Assembly: GCF_002154225.1 (NCBI RefSeq)
Contig: NZ_MTSE01000001.1
Coordinates: 1-64,000, forward strand
DNA: 64,000 bases
Reading direction: 5' to 3'
Origin: Hymenobacter crusticola
GTDB lineage: Bacteria > Bacteroidota > Bacteroidia > Cytophagales > Hymenobacteraceae
Shown: positions 56,713 to 64,000 of the stretch, one piece after another
How positions within the stretch are numbered: position 1 is the stretch's first letter
Layout: the number at the start of each line of letters is the position of its first letter
The notes under the pieces: model-generated
The model's input: only the letters and a program-made list of their open reading frames with translations
Databases searched by the model: none
What the model was told of the DNA's origin: nothing
Position numbers and translations under genes: made by a program

Positions 56713-56925
56713 CGTGTCATGCTGAGCTTGCCGAAGCAGTTCGTAGGCTTTGTTGCACAAGTGTAGAGACGCGACACTTCGCGTCTTGGTGCTGAACGAC
56801 TTATCTAGGACTACCTAGGTAAACAACATCAGCACCGATTGAGACGCGAAGTGTCGCGTCTCTACAGCAGTTTGTGTTTACCACGAAGCATGCGAGATAC
56901 TTCTCGAGCAGTTCCGCCTAACACG
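56713..56925. repeat. Compound palindromic element, copy 3 with inserted second repeat
   Basis: The left end (56713-56740) carries the CGTGTCATGCTGAGCTTGCCG core of copies 1 and 2; the right end (56888-56925) is an inverted diverged relative. Inside sits another repeat with perfect 25-nt arms (56762-56786 and 56842-56866), each holding its own GACGCGA/TCGCGTC hairpin. It lies between the dehydrogenase and MaoC genes. Confidence 0.8.
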
Positions 56926-56955
56926 CTCTAGCAATTATCAACCGATAAGTACTCC

Positions 56956-57399
56956 ATGTATTTCAAATCCACCTTTTTCGAAGATTACCAGCTTGGCGAC
57001 AAGCGCGTGACCCTAGGTCGCACCATCACCGAAACCGACTTTGTGGTGCACGCCGGCCACACCGGCGACTTTTTCCCCCACCACCTAGATGCCGAGTGGT
57101 GCAAGACCCAGCCGTTTCAGCAGCGCATTGCCCATGGCACCATGATCTTTAGCATTGGCATCGGCCTGACGGCTTCCGAGATTAACCCTGAGGCTTTTTC
57201 CAAGGGCTACGACCGGTTGCGCTTTGTGAAGCCGGTGTTCATTGGCAACACCATCCACTCCGAAGTCACGATTTCAAACAAGGAAGAAGGCAAGAAGCCC
57301 GGCTACGGCACCGTTACCGAGCACGTGGAAGTGCTCAATGAACACGGCGAAGTAGTCCTAGCCTGCGACCATTTGCTCGTCGTGAAATTCCGTTCTTAA
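56956..57399 (+). CDS. MaoC family hydratase/dehydratase
   Basis: A 147-residue hot-dog-fold protein of the R-specific enoyl-CoA hydratase type. The hydratase signature is visible: D38 and H43 in [12 protein letters not shown], followed by RIAHGTM near 66-72, matching the catalytic Asp-His pair of PhaJ-like enzymes. It would hydrate or dehydrate a CoA thioester made by the CoA-transferases upstream (inference). 20 bases separate it from the symporter gene. Start ATG 56956. Confidence 0.92.
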   Translation: MYFKSTFFEDYQLGDKRVTLGRTITETDFVVHAGHTGDFFPHHLDAEWCKTQPFQQRIAHGTMIFSIGIGLTASEINPEAFSKGYDRLRFVKPVFIGNTIHSEVTISNKEEGKKPGYGTVTEHVEVLNEHGEVVLACDHLLVVKFRS

Positions 57400-57419
57400 C
57401 CTCGAAAACAAGCTAGCTC

Positions 57420-58727
57420 ATGGCAATTGCAACGAACACAGCACCCACGGCGACGATTGCCGAAGGCACCGGCCGCCGGAACTACACGTTCCCGTTTATC
57501 CTGGTCACGTGCCTTTTCTTCCTGTGGGGCATGGCCCACAACCTCGATTCCATCCTGATTCCGCACCTCAAGAAAGCGTGTCAGCTGAACAACCGTCAAT
57601 CGACGCTGGTGGATACGGCGGTGTTCCTGGCGTATTTTCTGATGGCTATTCCGGCGGGCGTGCTGCTGAAGAGGCTAGGCTACAAGGTCAGCATCATCGT
57701 GGGCTTGGTGACGTTTGCGGCGGGCGCTTTCTTGTTCTTGCCTGCGGCTAGCGCACGTTCGTACGGCTTATTTCTGCTAGCGCTGTTCATCATTGGCTGC
57801 GGCCTTACTATTCTGGAAACCACGGCCAACCCCTACGCGGCCATCCTCGGCGACCCAGCCAAATCGACCCAGCGCCTGAACCTAGCGGCTTCGTTCAACG
57901 GCCTAGCCGCGATGGTAGCACCCATCATCGGCACCAACCTGATTTTGTCGGGTAAGGAGTACAGCGAGCAAGCCCTAGCGGCCATGTCGGAAACGGCGCG
58001 TAACGCTTACTTGACCCAAGAAGCCGCAGCCGTGAAGATGCCCTACTTCGTGCTAGGTTGTATCTTGCTGCTGGTGGCCGCGCTGTTCTATTTCATTTCG
58101 CTTCCCGAGGTGAAAGCTGAGGAGCAAGAGCCCTCGCAGGGTGGCGGCTTCTTTGCGGTACTGAAACACAAGCACTTACTCTGGGGCGTCATTGCGCAGT
58201 TCTTCTACGTGGGCGCCCAGGTGTGCGTCACCAGCTTCTTTATCCGTATGGCCAAGCAAGGCGCGAGCGTTGATGAGAAAACCGCGGGTTACTACCTAGG
58301 TATCTACGGCTTGCTGTTCATGGCTGGGCGCTTCGTGGGCACGGCGCTGCTGAAATACGTATCGTCGCAGAAGCTGCTTTCCATCTATGCGGTGGCAGCC
58401 ATTGCGCTGTGCGCCGTAGCGGTGTTCGGCGACGGCGCCTACGTGATTTATGCCCTCGGCGGCCTGGGCTTCTTCATGTCCATCATGTTCCCCACCATCT
58501 TCTCGCTCGGCATTGCCGGCCTCGGCGACGACACCAAGCCCGGCTCTTCCTGGCTCGTGATGTCGATTGTGGGCGGCGCCATCATCCCCTACATCATGGG
58601 CACCGTCATCGACATGCAGGGCGACGCCACGCAGGCCGGCTACGTGGTGCCGCTGGTGTGCTTTGTGGTGGTGCTGTACTTCGGCCTGAGCGGCTACAAA
58701 ATCAACAAGCATATGCAGCAAGCCTAG
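57420..58727 (+). CDS. FucP-type sugar:proton symporter (MFS)
   Basis: A 435-residue 12-segment MFS permease related to E. coli L-fucose permease FucP. The two acidic residues essential in FucP (Asp46, Glu135) appear as D43 in AHNLDSILIPHL and E133 in LETTANPYAAILG; FNGLAAMVAPIIG and GLGDDTKPGSSW are also typical. It imports a sugar or similar compound across the inner membrane and is the only transporter of the cluster. Start ATG 57420. Confidence 0.92.
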   Translation: MAIATNTAPTATIAEGTGRRNYTFPFILVTCLFFLWGMAHNLDSILIPHLKKACQLNNRQSTLVDTAVFLAYFLMAIPAGVLLKRLGYKVSIIVGLVTFAAGAFLFLPAASARSYGLFLLALFIIGCGLTILETTANPYAAILGDPAKSTQRLNLAASFNGLAAMVAPIIGTNLILSGKEYSEQALAAMSETARNAYLTQEAAAVKMPYFVLGCILLLVAALFYFISLPEVKAEEQEPSQGGGFFAVLKHKHLLWGVIAQFFYVGAQVCVTSFFIRMAKQGASVDEKTAGYYLGIYGLLFMAGRFVGTALLKYVSSQKLLSIYAVAAIALCAVAVFGDGAYVIYALGGLGFFMSIMFPTIFSLGIAGLGDDTKPGSSWLVMSIVGGAIIPYIMGTVIDMQGDATQAGYVVPLVCFVVVLYFGLSGYKINKHMQQA

Positions 58728-58778
58728 CATCTAGCTTTGTTGAGTAAAATACTCTATTTCAACTTGTTGTAAACAGAC

Positions 58779-58820
58779 AAAAGCCGCCTGATACTGTAGT
58801 ATCGGGCGGCTTTTTTATGG
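58779..58820. terminator. Intrinsic terminator between convergent genes
   Basis: A 16-bp stem with one mismatch of G-U type (58779-58794 with 58799-58814) and a 4-nt loop, with A and T runs on either side, so it can act from both strands. Confidence 0.85.
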
Positions 58821-58869
58821 TGCACACAAAGGCGTACGAGATGGAAGCTAGCTTTCTGAGGCAGTGTCC

Positions 58870-59265
58870 TTACGACTCCGAGTGTTCTCTGTTGGGTGTT
58901 ACTACCTGCAGCAATCCTGCGCACGTTACTGTAGCAGCTAGGAAAGAGCCCATAGCCAGCCAAGTTTGCCAGACTTTTGGGTCGATGAACAGGCACTTGA
59001 GCATGAACACGAAGTTCAGCAAGCACAGAATCTGCAGTGTCTTGCGGGAGTCGGGGCTAGCAACAGCCACGGTTAAAGAGATGAAAGCTGTGGAAAAGAA
59101 AGCCAGTGCATGCGGTACGATGAGCACAAAGAACCGCCCCCAGAAGGCCATTCCATGCCGCCCTGCCAGGACCCACCCAAACCACATCATCGACAGTTGC
59201 TGCACCAAGTGAGCTGCTAGTAGCCACGCAACTATCGTTAGGCCAATGGCTAATATATTTTTCAT
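58870..59265 (-). CDS. Small four-helix membrane protein of unknown function
   Basis: A 131-residue protein with four predicted membrane segments near residues 3-22, 38-60, 70-88 and 100-122 (MKNILAIGLTIVAWLLAAHL; FFVLIVPHALAFFSTAF; ILCLLNFVFMLKCLFI; LAMGSFLAATVTCAGLL). No family is recognised. ATG 59265 is preferred; the longer frame to 59409 adds a non-hydrophobic Arg-rich leader without evidence. No clear promoter was found. Confidence 0.6.
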   Translation of the reverse strand: MKNILAIGLTIVAWLLAAHLVQQLSMMWFGWVLAGRHGMAFWGRFFVLIVPHALAFFSTAFISLTVAVASPDSRKTLQILCLLNFVFMLKCLFIDPKVWQTWLAMGSFLAATVTCAGLLQVVTPNREHSES

Positions 59266-59840
59266 GCTGTATGTTGATTCGCCCAGTGTATGAACAAACA
59301 AGCGGACATTACCATCTTCACTCCCGCGCCTCGTCCTACTTTTCTCAATACGTAAAAAAGCTAGGTTACCGATAGGCGTGTGCGTTAGGCTGGAGGCCGC
59401 GCCTCCCACTACCTAAACCAAGTAAGACAAGCAGCACAAAAACGAAAACTATTGCTTCGTTTGGTGCAACATCCATTTGCCTATATTTATATTATACAGC
59501 AAATTAATTGCATTTATTTCACAATTACCCCTTTTCTGCTAGTAATAACTCGTGTTTGCTAGAAAAAAGTTAAGAATAGCTGAGCTAGCTTGGTGGTAAG
59601 ATGCTCAGTTACAGCCAGGCGCGATAAAAGCGCAGGTTACCTGCTCTCTAAGCTTTTCATGATAGATATATGACCTAATTGGCAATAACGAATGTTTGTT
59701 AGTACCGTAAAAGCCCAATACATTTAGCTTTCTTTTCGCCGCTTGCTTTGAGCACGCTGCTACTTGCTGCGCTCCTGAGCGCTTTAACAAATGAAGTAGC
59801 ATAGCGCTGGAGCGAAACGTAGGTGCGCAATTCCGCTGTG
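59266..59840. other. Intergenic region upstream of the TetR gene
   Basis: 575 bases between divergent genes; AT-rich around 59470-59530. An imperfect inverted repeat TAACGAA-TG-TTTGTTA (59686-59701) is a possible self-regulatory operator of the TetR regulator, though its spacing differs from the site before paaA. No gene was recognised. Confidence 0.3.
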
Positions 59841-60422
59841 ATGATCAAAAAGGTTAAGACAAACAAGCGCCAACTCATTCTGGACGAGGCTGCTAAGTTA
59901 TTCAAAGAGCGGGGCTTCGCCGGAACTTCCATGCGCGACCTAGGGGCGCAGGTGGGTATGGAAGCAGCCAGCATGTACAATCACATCAACTCCAAGGACG
60001 AGATTCTGGAGACGATCTGCTTCTACGTGTCGAACACCTACATTTCGCATCTCACCGAAATTGAAAACACGGCAGACTCGTACGTCGACAAGATTAAAGC
60101 TCTGATCCGGCTGCACATCCGGCTGATGGTAGAAGACGGTGCGGCCGTATCAGTGGGCAACAACGACTGGAAATACCTCACCGGCAACAAGCTAGCTGAG
60201 TTCAAAGAAGCTCGCAAACGCTACGAGCGTGGCTTTGCGACGCTTATTGAGGAGGGCATTGCGGCGGGTGAGTTTCAGCCCGTAAACGTGTCAGTGGCGC
60301 TGTTCACCATTCTGTCGGCGGTGCGCTGGGTGGAGCTGTGGTACCGGCCCGGACGCGGCGTTTCACCAGAAGAACTGGAAGAAAATATCATGACCATTCT
60401 GCTAAATGGCCTAGCGAGGTAG
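59841..60422 (+). CDS. TetR/AcrR family regulator of the paa genes
   Basis: A 193-residue repressor-type protein. The helix-turn-helix lies near residues 25-45 (AGTSMRDLGAQVGMEAASMYNHINSKDEIL in the usual form, seen in part as GTSMRDLGAQVGMEAASMY). The C-terminal ligand domain is all helical and ends MTILLNGLAR. It stands 58 bases before paaE on the same strand, so it likely senses phenylacetyl-CoA, as PaaR-type TetR regulators do elsewhere (inference). ATG 59841 is preferred to GTG 59823. Confidence 0.88.
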   Translation: MIKKVKTNKRQLILDEAAKLFKERGFAGTSMRDLGAQVGMEAASMYNHINSKDEILETICFYVSNTYISHLTEIENTADSYVDKIKALIRLHIRLMVEDGAAVSVGNNDWKYLTGNKLAEFKEARKRYERGFATLIEEGIAAGEFQPVNVSVALFTILSAVRWVELWYRPGRGVSPEELEENIMTILLNGLAR

Positions 60423-60480
60423 TGCTTCTTTGTCCTCACGCCCCACCCTACTGAAGCACTAGGCACAAGCCTTACACTAC

Positions 60481-61560
60481 ATGAGCCGCTTCTACAAGCT
60501 TAAGATCAAGCGCATTACGAAGGAAACGCCCGACTGCGTAACTCTCGCTCTCGACGTGCCCACCGAACTGCGCGACACGTTTCGGTTTACGCAGGGCCAG
60601 TACCTTACCTTCCGCCGCCAGCACGAAGGCGAAGAGCTACGCCGTTCCTACTCCATTTGCAGCAGCCCATTGGACAGTGAGTGGCAGGTAGCCATCAAGC
60701 AGGTACCCAAAGGCCGTTTCTCCGCGCTGGCGCTGAACCACTTGCGTATTGGCGAAGAGCTAGAGGTGATGCCACCCGCCGGTCGTTTCTACACCGAGCT
60801 GCATCCGGAACAAGCCAAGCATTACGTGGCATTTGCGGCCGGGAGCGGCATCACGCCGGTGTTCTCCATCATCAAAACGGTGCTACTCACCGAGCCCAAT
60901 AGCCGCGTGACGCTGGTATATGGTAACCGTGGCCGTAACTCGATCATCTTCAAAGAAGCGCTGGAAGGTTTGAAGAACAAGTTTCTGGCTCGCCTGAGCG
61001 TGCATCATGTGCTGAGCCGCGAGCAAGGCGACACCGATCTGCTGTTTGGCCGCCTCGACAAACAAAAAGCTAGGTTATTTCTCGAGAAGATCATTCCGGC
61101 TGCTGAAATTGACGAAGCCTTTCTTTGCGGACCCGAGGAAATGATTTTTGAGGTGAAAGATGCCTTGACCGAAGCTGGTGTGGCGTCAGACAAGATTCAT
61201 TTCGAGCTGTTTACTTCGTCGAACGCGACGCAACGCACAGCCGCTCGCCAAGCGCAACGCCCCACCGCCCACGACGATAAGCACAGCCAAGTGACTGTGC
61301 AGCTCGACGGCAGCACACGCGTGCTGGAAATGTCGTATTACGGCGACACTATTCTGGATGCGTTGCTTGAAACTGGCACCGATGCACCTTACTCTTGCAA
61401 GAACGGCATGTGCAGCACCTGCCGCGCCCGCGTCACGGCAGGCCAGATAGAGATGGACGTGAATTACTCCTTATCGGACGCCGAAGTGGCGAAAGGCTAC
61501 GTGCTAACCTGCCAAGCAAGGCCAGTGTCGGAGAAAGTCGTTGTGGACTTTGATCAATAA
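60481..61560 (+). CDS. paaE: Phenylacetyl-CoA epoxidase reductase subunit
   Basis: Passes electrons from NAD(P)H through FAD and a 2Fe-2S centre to the PaaA di-iron site (called PaaK in some organisms). 359 residues: FAD domain with RRSYSIC (55-60), NAD domain with AAGSGITPVFSIIK near 119-132 and LCGPEEM, and a C-terminal plant-type ferredoxin domain with cysteines C306, C311, C314 and C344. Start ATG 60481. Confidence 0.94.
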   Translation: MSRFYKLKIKRITKETPDCVTLALDVPTELRDTFRFTQGQYLTFRRQHEGEELRRSYSICSSPLDSEWQVAIKQVPKGRFSALALNHLRIGEELEVMPPAGRFYTELHPEQAKHYVAFAAGSGITPVFSIIKTVLLTEPNSRVTLVYGNRGRNSIIFKEALEGLKNKFLARLSVHHVLSREQGDTDLLFGRLDKQKARLFLEKIIPAAEIDEAFLCGPEEMIFEVKDALTEAGVASDKIHFELFTSSNATQRTAARQAQRPTAHDDKHSQVTVQLDGSTRVLEMSYYGDTILDALLETGTDAPYSCKNGMCSTCRARVTAGQIEMDVNYSLSDAEVAKGYVLTCQARPVSEKVVVDFDQ

Positions 61561-61637
61561 TTAAGAACCGCCCCCGTCTCTTTCTTTAGAAGACAGAGCT
61601 AGAAGCTGAAGCCGCACAGAAGAACTTTTCCTTACCT

Positions 61638-61659
61638 TTAACTAACGTTCGTTAGCTAA
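61638..61659 (+). promoter_or_regulatory. Likely TetR operator upstream of paaA
   Basis: TTAACTAACG (61638-61647) and CGTTAGCTAA (61650-61659) form an inverted repeat with one mismatch and a 2-bp spacer; a further CGTTAAC half-site is at 61664-61670. It ends 16 bases before the paaA start and next to a near -7 match (TACCTTTA, 61634-61641), where a bound repressor would block transcription. The TetR gene upstream is the likely binder. Confidence 0.6.
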
Positions 61660-61675
61660 ACTTCGTTAACACAAC

Positions 61676-62614
61676 ATGGAAACGGCAGAACTCACTCAGG
61701 AAGAGCTATTTCAGCAACGCATTGATGCTGACCAGCGCATTGAGCCCAAGGATTGGATGCCCGAGGCGTATCGCAAGACGCTGATTCGGCAGATTTCACA
61801 GCACGCGCACTCCGAAATCGTGGGTATGTTGCCGGAAGGCAACTGGATTACGCGGGCTCCTTCGCTCAAGCGCAAATCCATCTTGCTGGCCAAAGTGCAG
61901 GACGAAGCCGGTCATGGCCTTTACCTCTACAGCGCCGCCGAGACCCTAGGTGCTTCTCGCGACCAAATGCTGGCCGACCTGCACGCGGGTAAAGCCAAAT
62001 ACAGCAGCATTTTCAACTACCCCACGCTGAGTTGGGCCGACATTGGCTGCGTGGGCTGGCTCGTAGATGGCGCCGCCATCCTGAACCAGGTGCCGCTGTG
62101 CCGCACTTCCTACGGGCCGTATGCCCGCGCCATGGTGCGCGTGTGCAAGGAAGAGAGCTTCCATCAGCGCCAGGGCTTCGAGATTATGCAAACCCTGTGC
62201 GAAGGTGCGCCCGAACAAAAAGCCATGGCCCAGGAAGCCCTGAACCGCTGGTGGTGGCCCACGCTGATGATGTTTGGCCCCAAAGACGATGAATCACCGA
62301 ACACGGCTAGGTCTATGCAGTGGCGCATCAAGCGCTTCACCAACGATGAGCTGCGCCAGAAATTTGTGGACATGATGGTGCCACAAGCAGAATTTCTAGG
62401 CCTCACGGTGCCCGACGCCAAAGCGAAGTGGAACGAGACCAAGAAAGGCTACGACTTCGGTGATGTGAACTGGGAGGAATTTTGGCAGGTGGTGAACGGT
62501 AATGGCCTCTGCAACCACGACCGCCTCCAGGCCCGGGTAGACGCTTGGGAAGAAGGCGCTTGGGTGCGCGAAGCCGCGCTAGCTCACGCCAAAAAACGCG
62601 CCGCCCGCGTGTAG
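61676..62614 (+). CDS. paaA: Phenylacetyl-CoA 1,2-epoxidase catalytic subunit PaaA
   Basis: Di-iron monooxygenase subunit that epoxidises the ring of phenylacetyl-CoA. The 312-residue length fits. Iron ligands are visible in two ExxH pairs: E77/H80 in [10 protein letters not shown] and E160/H163 in [12 protein letters not shown], with E47 in HSEIVG a further ligand candidate; the C-terminal helix contains [19 protein letters not shown]. Start ATG 61676. Confidence 0.96.
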   Translation: METAELTQEELFQQRIDADQRIEPKDWMPEAYRKTLIRQISQHAHSEIVGMLPEGNWITRAPSLKRKSILLAKVQDEAGHGLYLYSAAETLGASRDQMLADLHAGKAKYSSIFNYPTLSWADIGCVGWLVDGAAILNQVPLCRTSYGPYARAMVRVCKEESFHQRQGFEIMQTLCEGAPEQKAMAQEALNRWWWPTLMMFGPKDDESPNTARSMQWRIKRFTNDELRQKFVDMMVPQAEFLGLTVPDAKAKWNETKKGYDFGDVNWEEFWQVVNGNGLCNHDRLQARVDAWEEGAWVREAALAHAKKRAARV

Positions 62615-62637
62615 AAATGCAATAGCTAGAGGCTCAT

Positions 62638-62712
62638 TGTTGAATAACTAGCCAAGAACAACCTAAATAAATAATATCAGCAACGTCAAGGCGCAAGCTA
62701 TTGCGTCGAGAC
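62638..62712. repeat. Diverged copy of the inner repeat at 56762-56866
   Basis: The stretch CAACCTAAATAAATAATATCAGCAACG (62659 onward, in part) lines up with CTACCTAGGTAAACAACATCAGCACCG near 56811, and GGCGCAAGCTATTGCGTC with the GACGCGAAGTGTCGCGTC hairpin. It lies between paaA and paaB, where the paa genes are normally adjacent. Confidence 0.5.
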
Positions 62713-62722
62713 ATTATTCGCT

Positions 62723-63010
62723 ATGGATCAGAAAGAATGGCCACTGTGGGAAGTTTTTATCCGCAGCAAGCAAGGGCTCGATCATAAGCACGTGGGAAGT
62801 CTGCACGCGGCCGATGCGGCCATGGCCATCCAGAACGCCCGCGACGTGTACACGCGGCGTATGGAAGGCGTTAGCATATGGGTGGTGGAGTCGCGGCACA
62901 TCCACGCCTCGAACCCCGACGACGCGGCCGCTTTCTTTGACCCCGCCAATGATAAAGTGTACCGGCACCCTACGTTCTACGAGGTTCCGGATTCTATCAA
63001 ACACATGTAG
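62723..63010 (+). CDS. paaB: Phenylacetyl-CoA epoxidase subunit PaaB
   Basis: Small (95-residue) subunit that helps bind and order the PaaA/PaaC core. KEWPLWEVFIRSKQGLDHKHVGSLHA at the start and MEGVSIWVVESRHIHASNPDD in the middle are the family signature. 108 bases of repeat-derived DNA separate it from paaA. Start ATG 62723. Confidence 0.95.
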   Translation: MDQKEWPLWEVFIRSKQGLDHKHVGSLHAADAAMAIQNARDVYTRRMEGVSIWVVESRHIHASNPDDAAAFFDPANDKVYRHPTFYEVPDSIKHM

Positions 63011-63020
63011 GCCTGAAACC

Positions 63021-63821
63021 ATGCAAGCTACCGCCGACGCGTCCGCTCTTTCCACGTATTCGCCCGAGGTGCGGCAACTGCTGTTCAACTACGTGTTGCA
63101 GCTCGCCGATACCAGCCTGCTGCTCGGCCACCGGCTGTCGGAGTGGTGCGGGCACGGGCCCATCTTGGAGCAAGATCTTGCCATGGCCAACATCGCCCTC
63201 GACTTGCTCGGGGAGACGCGCAGCCTCTACCAATACGCTGCTGCATTGGAAGGGCGCCACCGTAGCGAAGACGACCTAGCTTTTCTGCGCGTCGCCACCG
63301 ATTATCGTAACCCGCTGCTGGTCGAGCAGCCCAACGGCGACTTCGCCCACACGGTAGTGCGGCAGTTCCTATTCGACAATTTTCACTATCATTTCCTACA
63401 GCAACTCCAAGCTAGCCCCGACCAGCACTTAGCCGCCATAGCCGAGAAGTCGGTGAAGGAAGCGGCTTATCACCTCAAGTGGAGCGCCGAGTGGGTTGTC
63501 CGTTTGGGCGACGGCACCGAGGAGAGCCGGCAGCGCATTGAAAAGGCCATCAGCAAACTGTGGCGCTACGCCGCCGAGCTAATGATGCCCACCCCTACCG
63601 AGCAAGCGCTACAAAAGCTAGGTCTTGTTCCCGACTACATCGCCCTCCAACCTAGCGTAGATGCTTACTTAGCGCAAGTGTTTGCGGAGGCAACTTTGCT
63701 TATACCGCAGAACGTGCCACCGCAACTTGGTGGCAAACAGGGCCGTCATTCCGAACACCTAGGCTACATCCTGGCGGAGCTTCAGTACATGCAGCGCACT
63801 TACCCCGGCATGAAATGGTAA
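63021..63821 (+). CDS. paaC: Phenylacetyl-CoA epoxidase subunit PaaC
   Basis: Structural partner of PaaA with the same ferritin-like fold but without a di-iron site. 266 residues; features include LFNYVLQLADTSLLLGHRLSEWCGHGP, ANIALDLLGETRSLYQYAA and KEAAYHLKWSAEWVVRLGDGT. ATG 63021 is the true start; an upstream extension in the same frame overlaps paaB. Its stop overlaps the paaD start. Confidence 0.95.
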   Translation: MQATADASALSTYSPEVRQLLFNYVLQLADTSLLLGHRLSEWCGHGPILEQDLAMANIALDLLGETRSLYQYAAALEGRHRSEDDLAFLRVATDYRNPLLVEQPNGDFAHTVVRQFLFDNFHYHFLQQLQASPDQHLAAIAEKSVKEAAYHLKWSAEWVVRLGDGTEESRQRIEKAISKLWRYAAELMMPTPTEQALQKLGLVPDYIALQPSVDAYLAQVFAEATLLIPQNVPPQLGGKQGRHSEHLGYILAELQYMQRTYPGMKW

Positions 63822-64000
63822 CCCCGACGCTCACGCCAACGGAACAACAAATCTGGCAACTGCTAGAGGAAGTGTCGGACCCCGAGGTGCCAGTGCTGAG
63901 TATCCTAGACCTAGGTATCGTGCGGGGCGTACGGATGGATGGCGACGAAGTGCACATCACCATCACGCCTACGTACTCGGGCTGCCCGGCTATGAACACC
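63815..64000 (+). CDS. paaD: 1,2-phenylacetyl-CoA epoxidase subunit PaaD (3' truncated)
   Basis: The first 62 residues of a PaaD/PaaJ-type DUF59 (MIP18-like) protein, involved in iron-sulfur maturation of the epoxidase. EEVSDPEVPVLSILDLGIVRGV and TPTYSGCPAMNT are typical. The ATG overlaps the paaC stop (ATGGTAA). The window ends inside it. Confidence 0.92.
   Translation, partial: MVTPTLTPTEQQIWQLLEEVSDPEVPVLSILDLGIVRGVRMDGDEVHITITPTYSGCPAMNT

Noticed and set aside
56713..56925. Possible CRISPR array because of repeated short motifs
   Set aside because: The repeats are inverted, not direct with regular spacers, and no cas genes are present.
59686..59701. TAACGAA-TG-TTTGTTA as a firm second TetR operator
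   Set aside because: Its half-sites resemble those before paaA but the spacing differs and one base mismatches, so it is only mentioned under the intergenic entry.
62814..63020. Upstream extension of paaC
   Set aside because: It overlaps paaB in another frame; PaaC homology starts at ATG 63021.

Overview
The window looks like chromosomal DNA of a GC-rich member of the Bacteroidota, most likely a Hymenobacter-type cytophagale. The evidence is the block malic enzyme - ruvA - sprA - gcvH - vanZ (a Bacteroidota arrangement), the SprA translocon of the type IX secretion system (T9SS), two secreted proteins with a T9SS C-terminal sorting domain, lack of clear Shine-Dalgarno sites, and one textbook Bacteroidota promoter (TTTG-N19-TATTTTTG). 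No rRNA, tRNA, CRISPR array, insertion sequence or phage gene was found.

Layout. 1-12.5 kb: 3' end of a malic enzyme/phosphotransacetylase fusion, ruvA, the 7.6-kb sprA, gcvH, a VanZ-like gene and a secreted M28 peptidase. 12.5-18.3 kb: a small exported protein, YicC-type RNase, a glycosyltransferase with a flippase, and a stand-alone MoxR ATPase. 19-22.7 kb: a large T9SS-exported beta-helix protein and a DsbA/FrnE-like protein. 22.7-27.2 kb: small stress-type genes (YdeI-like, YciE/F ferritin-like, a Gly/Ser/Thr-rich secreted protein, aldo/keto reductase, two DUF2382 proteins). 27.3-37.3 kb: envelope proteins (small beta-barrel, MG2/TonB-plug protein, DUF4136 lipoprotein, HEFRH metallopeptidase/beta-propeller protein, META-domain protein) and a YitT transporter flanked by two paralogous small proteins. 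37.6-40.5 kb: three co-directional methionine-related genes (MsrA, methionine aminotransferase, omega-amidase). 40.5-47.5 kb: FG-GAP T9SS protein, murF, rfbC, a glycosyltransferase and a phytase-like lipoprotein.

47.8-58.7 kb is the most unusual part. A secreted GH78 alpha-L-rhamnosidase is followed by a tight cluster: solute-binding-protein-like gene, two class III CoA-transferases, a second solute-binding-protein-like gene, a Gfo/Idh/MocA dehydrogenase, a MaoC hydratase and a FucP-type sugar symporter. Both binding-protein-like genes have in-frame stop codons just upstream of their start codons, so neither can carry a signal peptide, and there is no ABC permease or ATPase. This suggests an undescribed cytoplasmic pathway joining sugar uptake and oxidation to CoA-thioester chemistry. 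The cluster is also threaded with three palindromic intergenic repeats of a family seen nowhere else in the window.

59.8-64 kb: a phenylacetate degradation locus (TetR regulator, paaE, paaABC, start of paaD) with a likely operator upstream of paaA. Other features of the window are long, nearly perfect, sometimes loopless inverted repeats between convergent genes and a striking abundance of the tetranucleotide CTAG.
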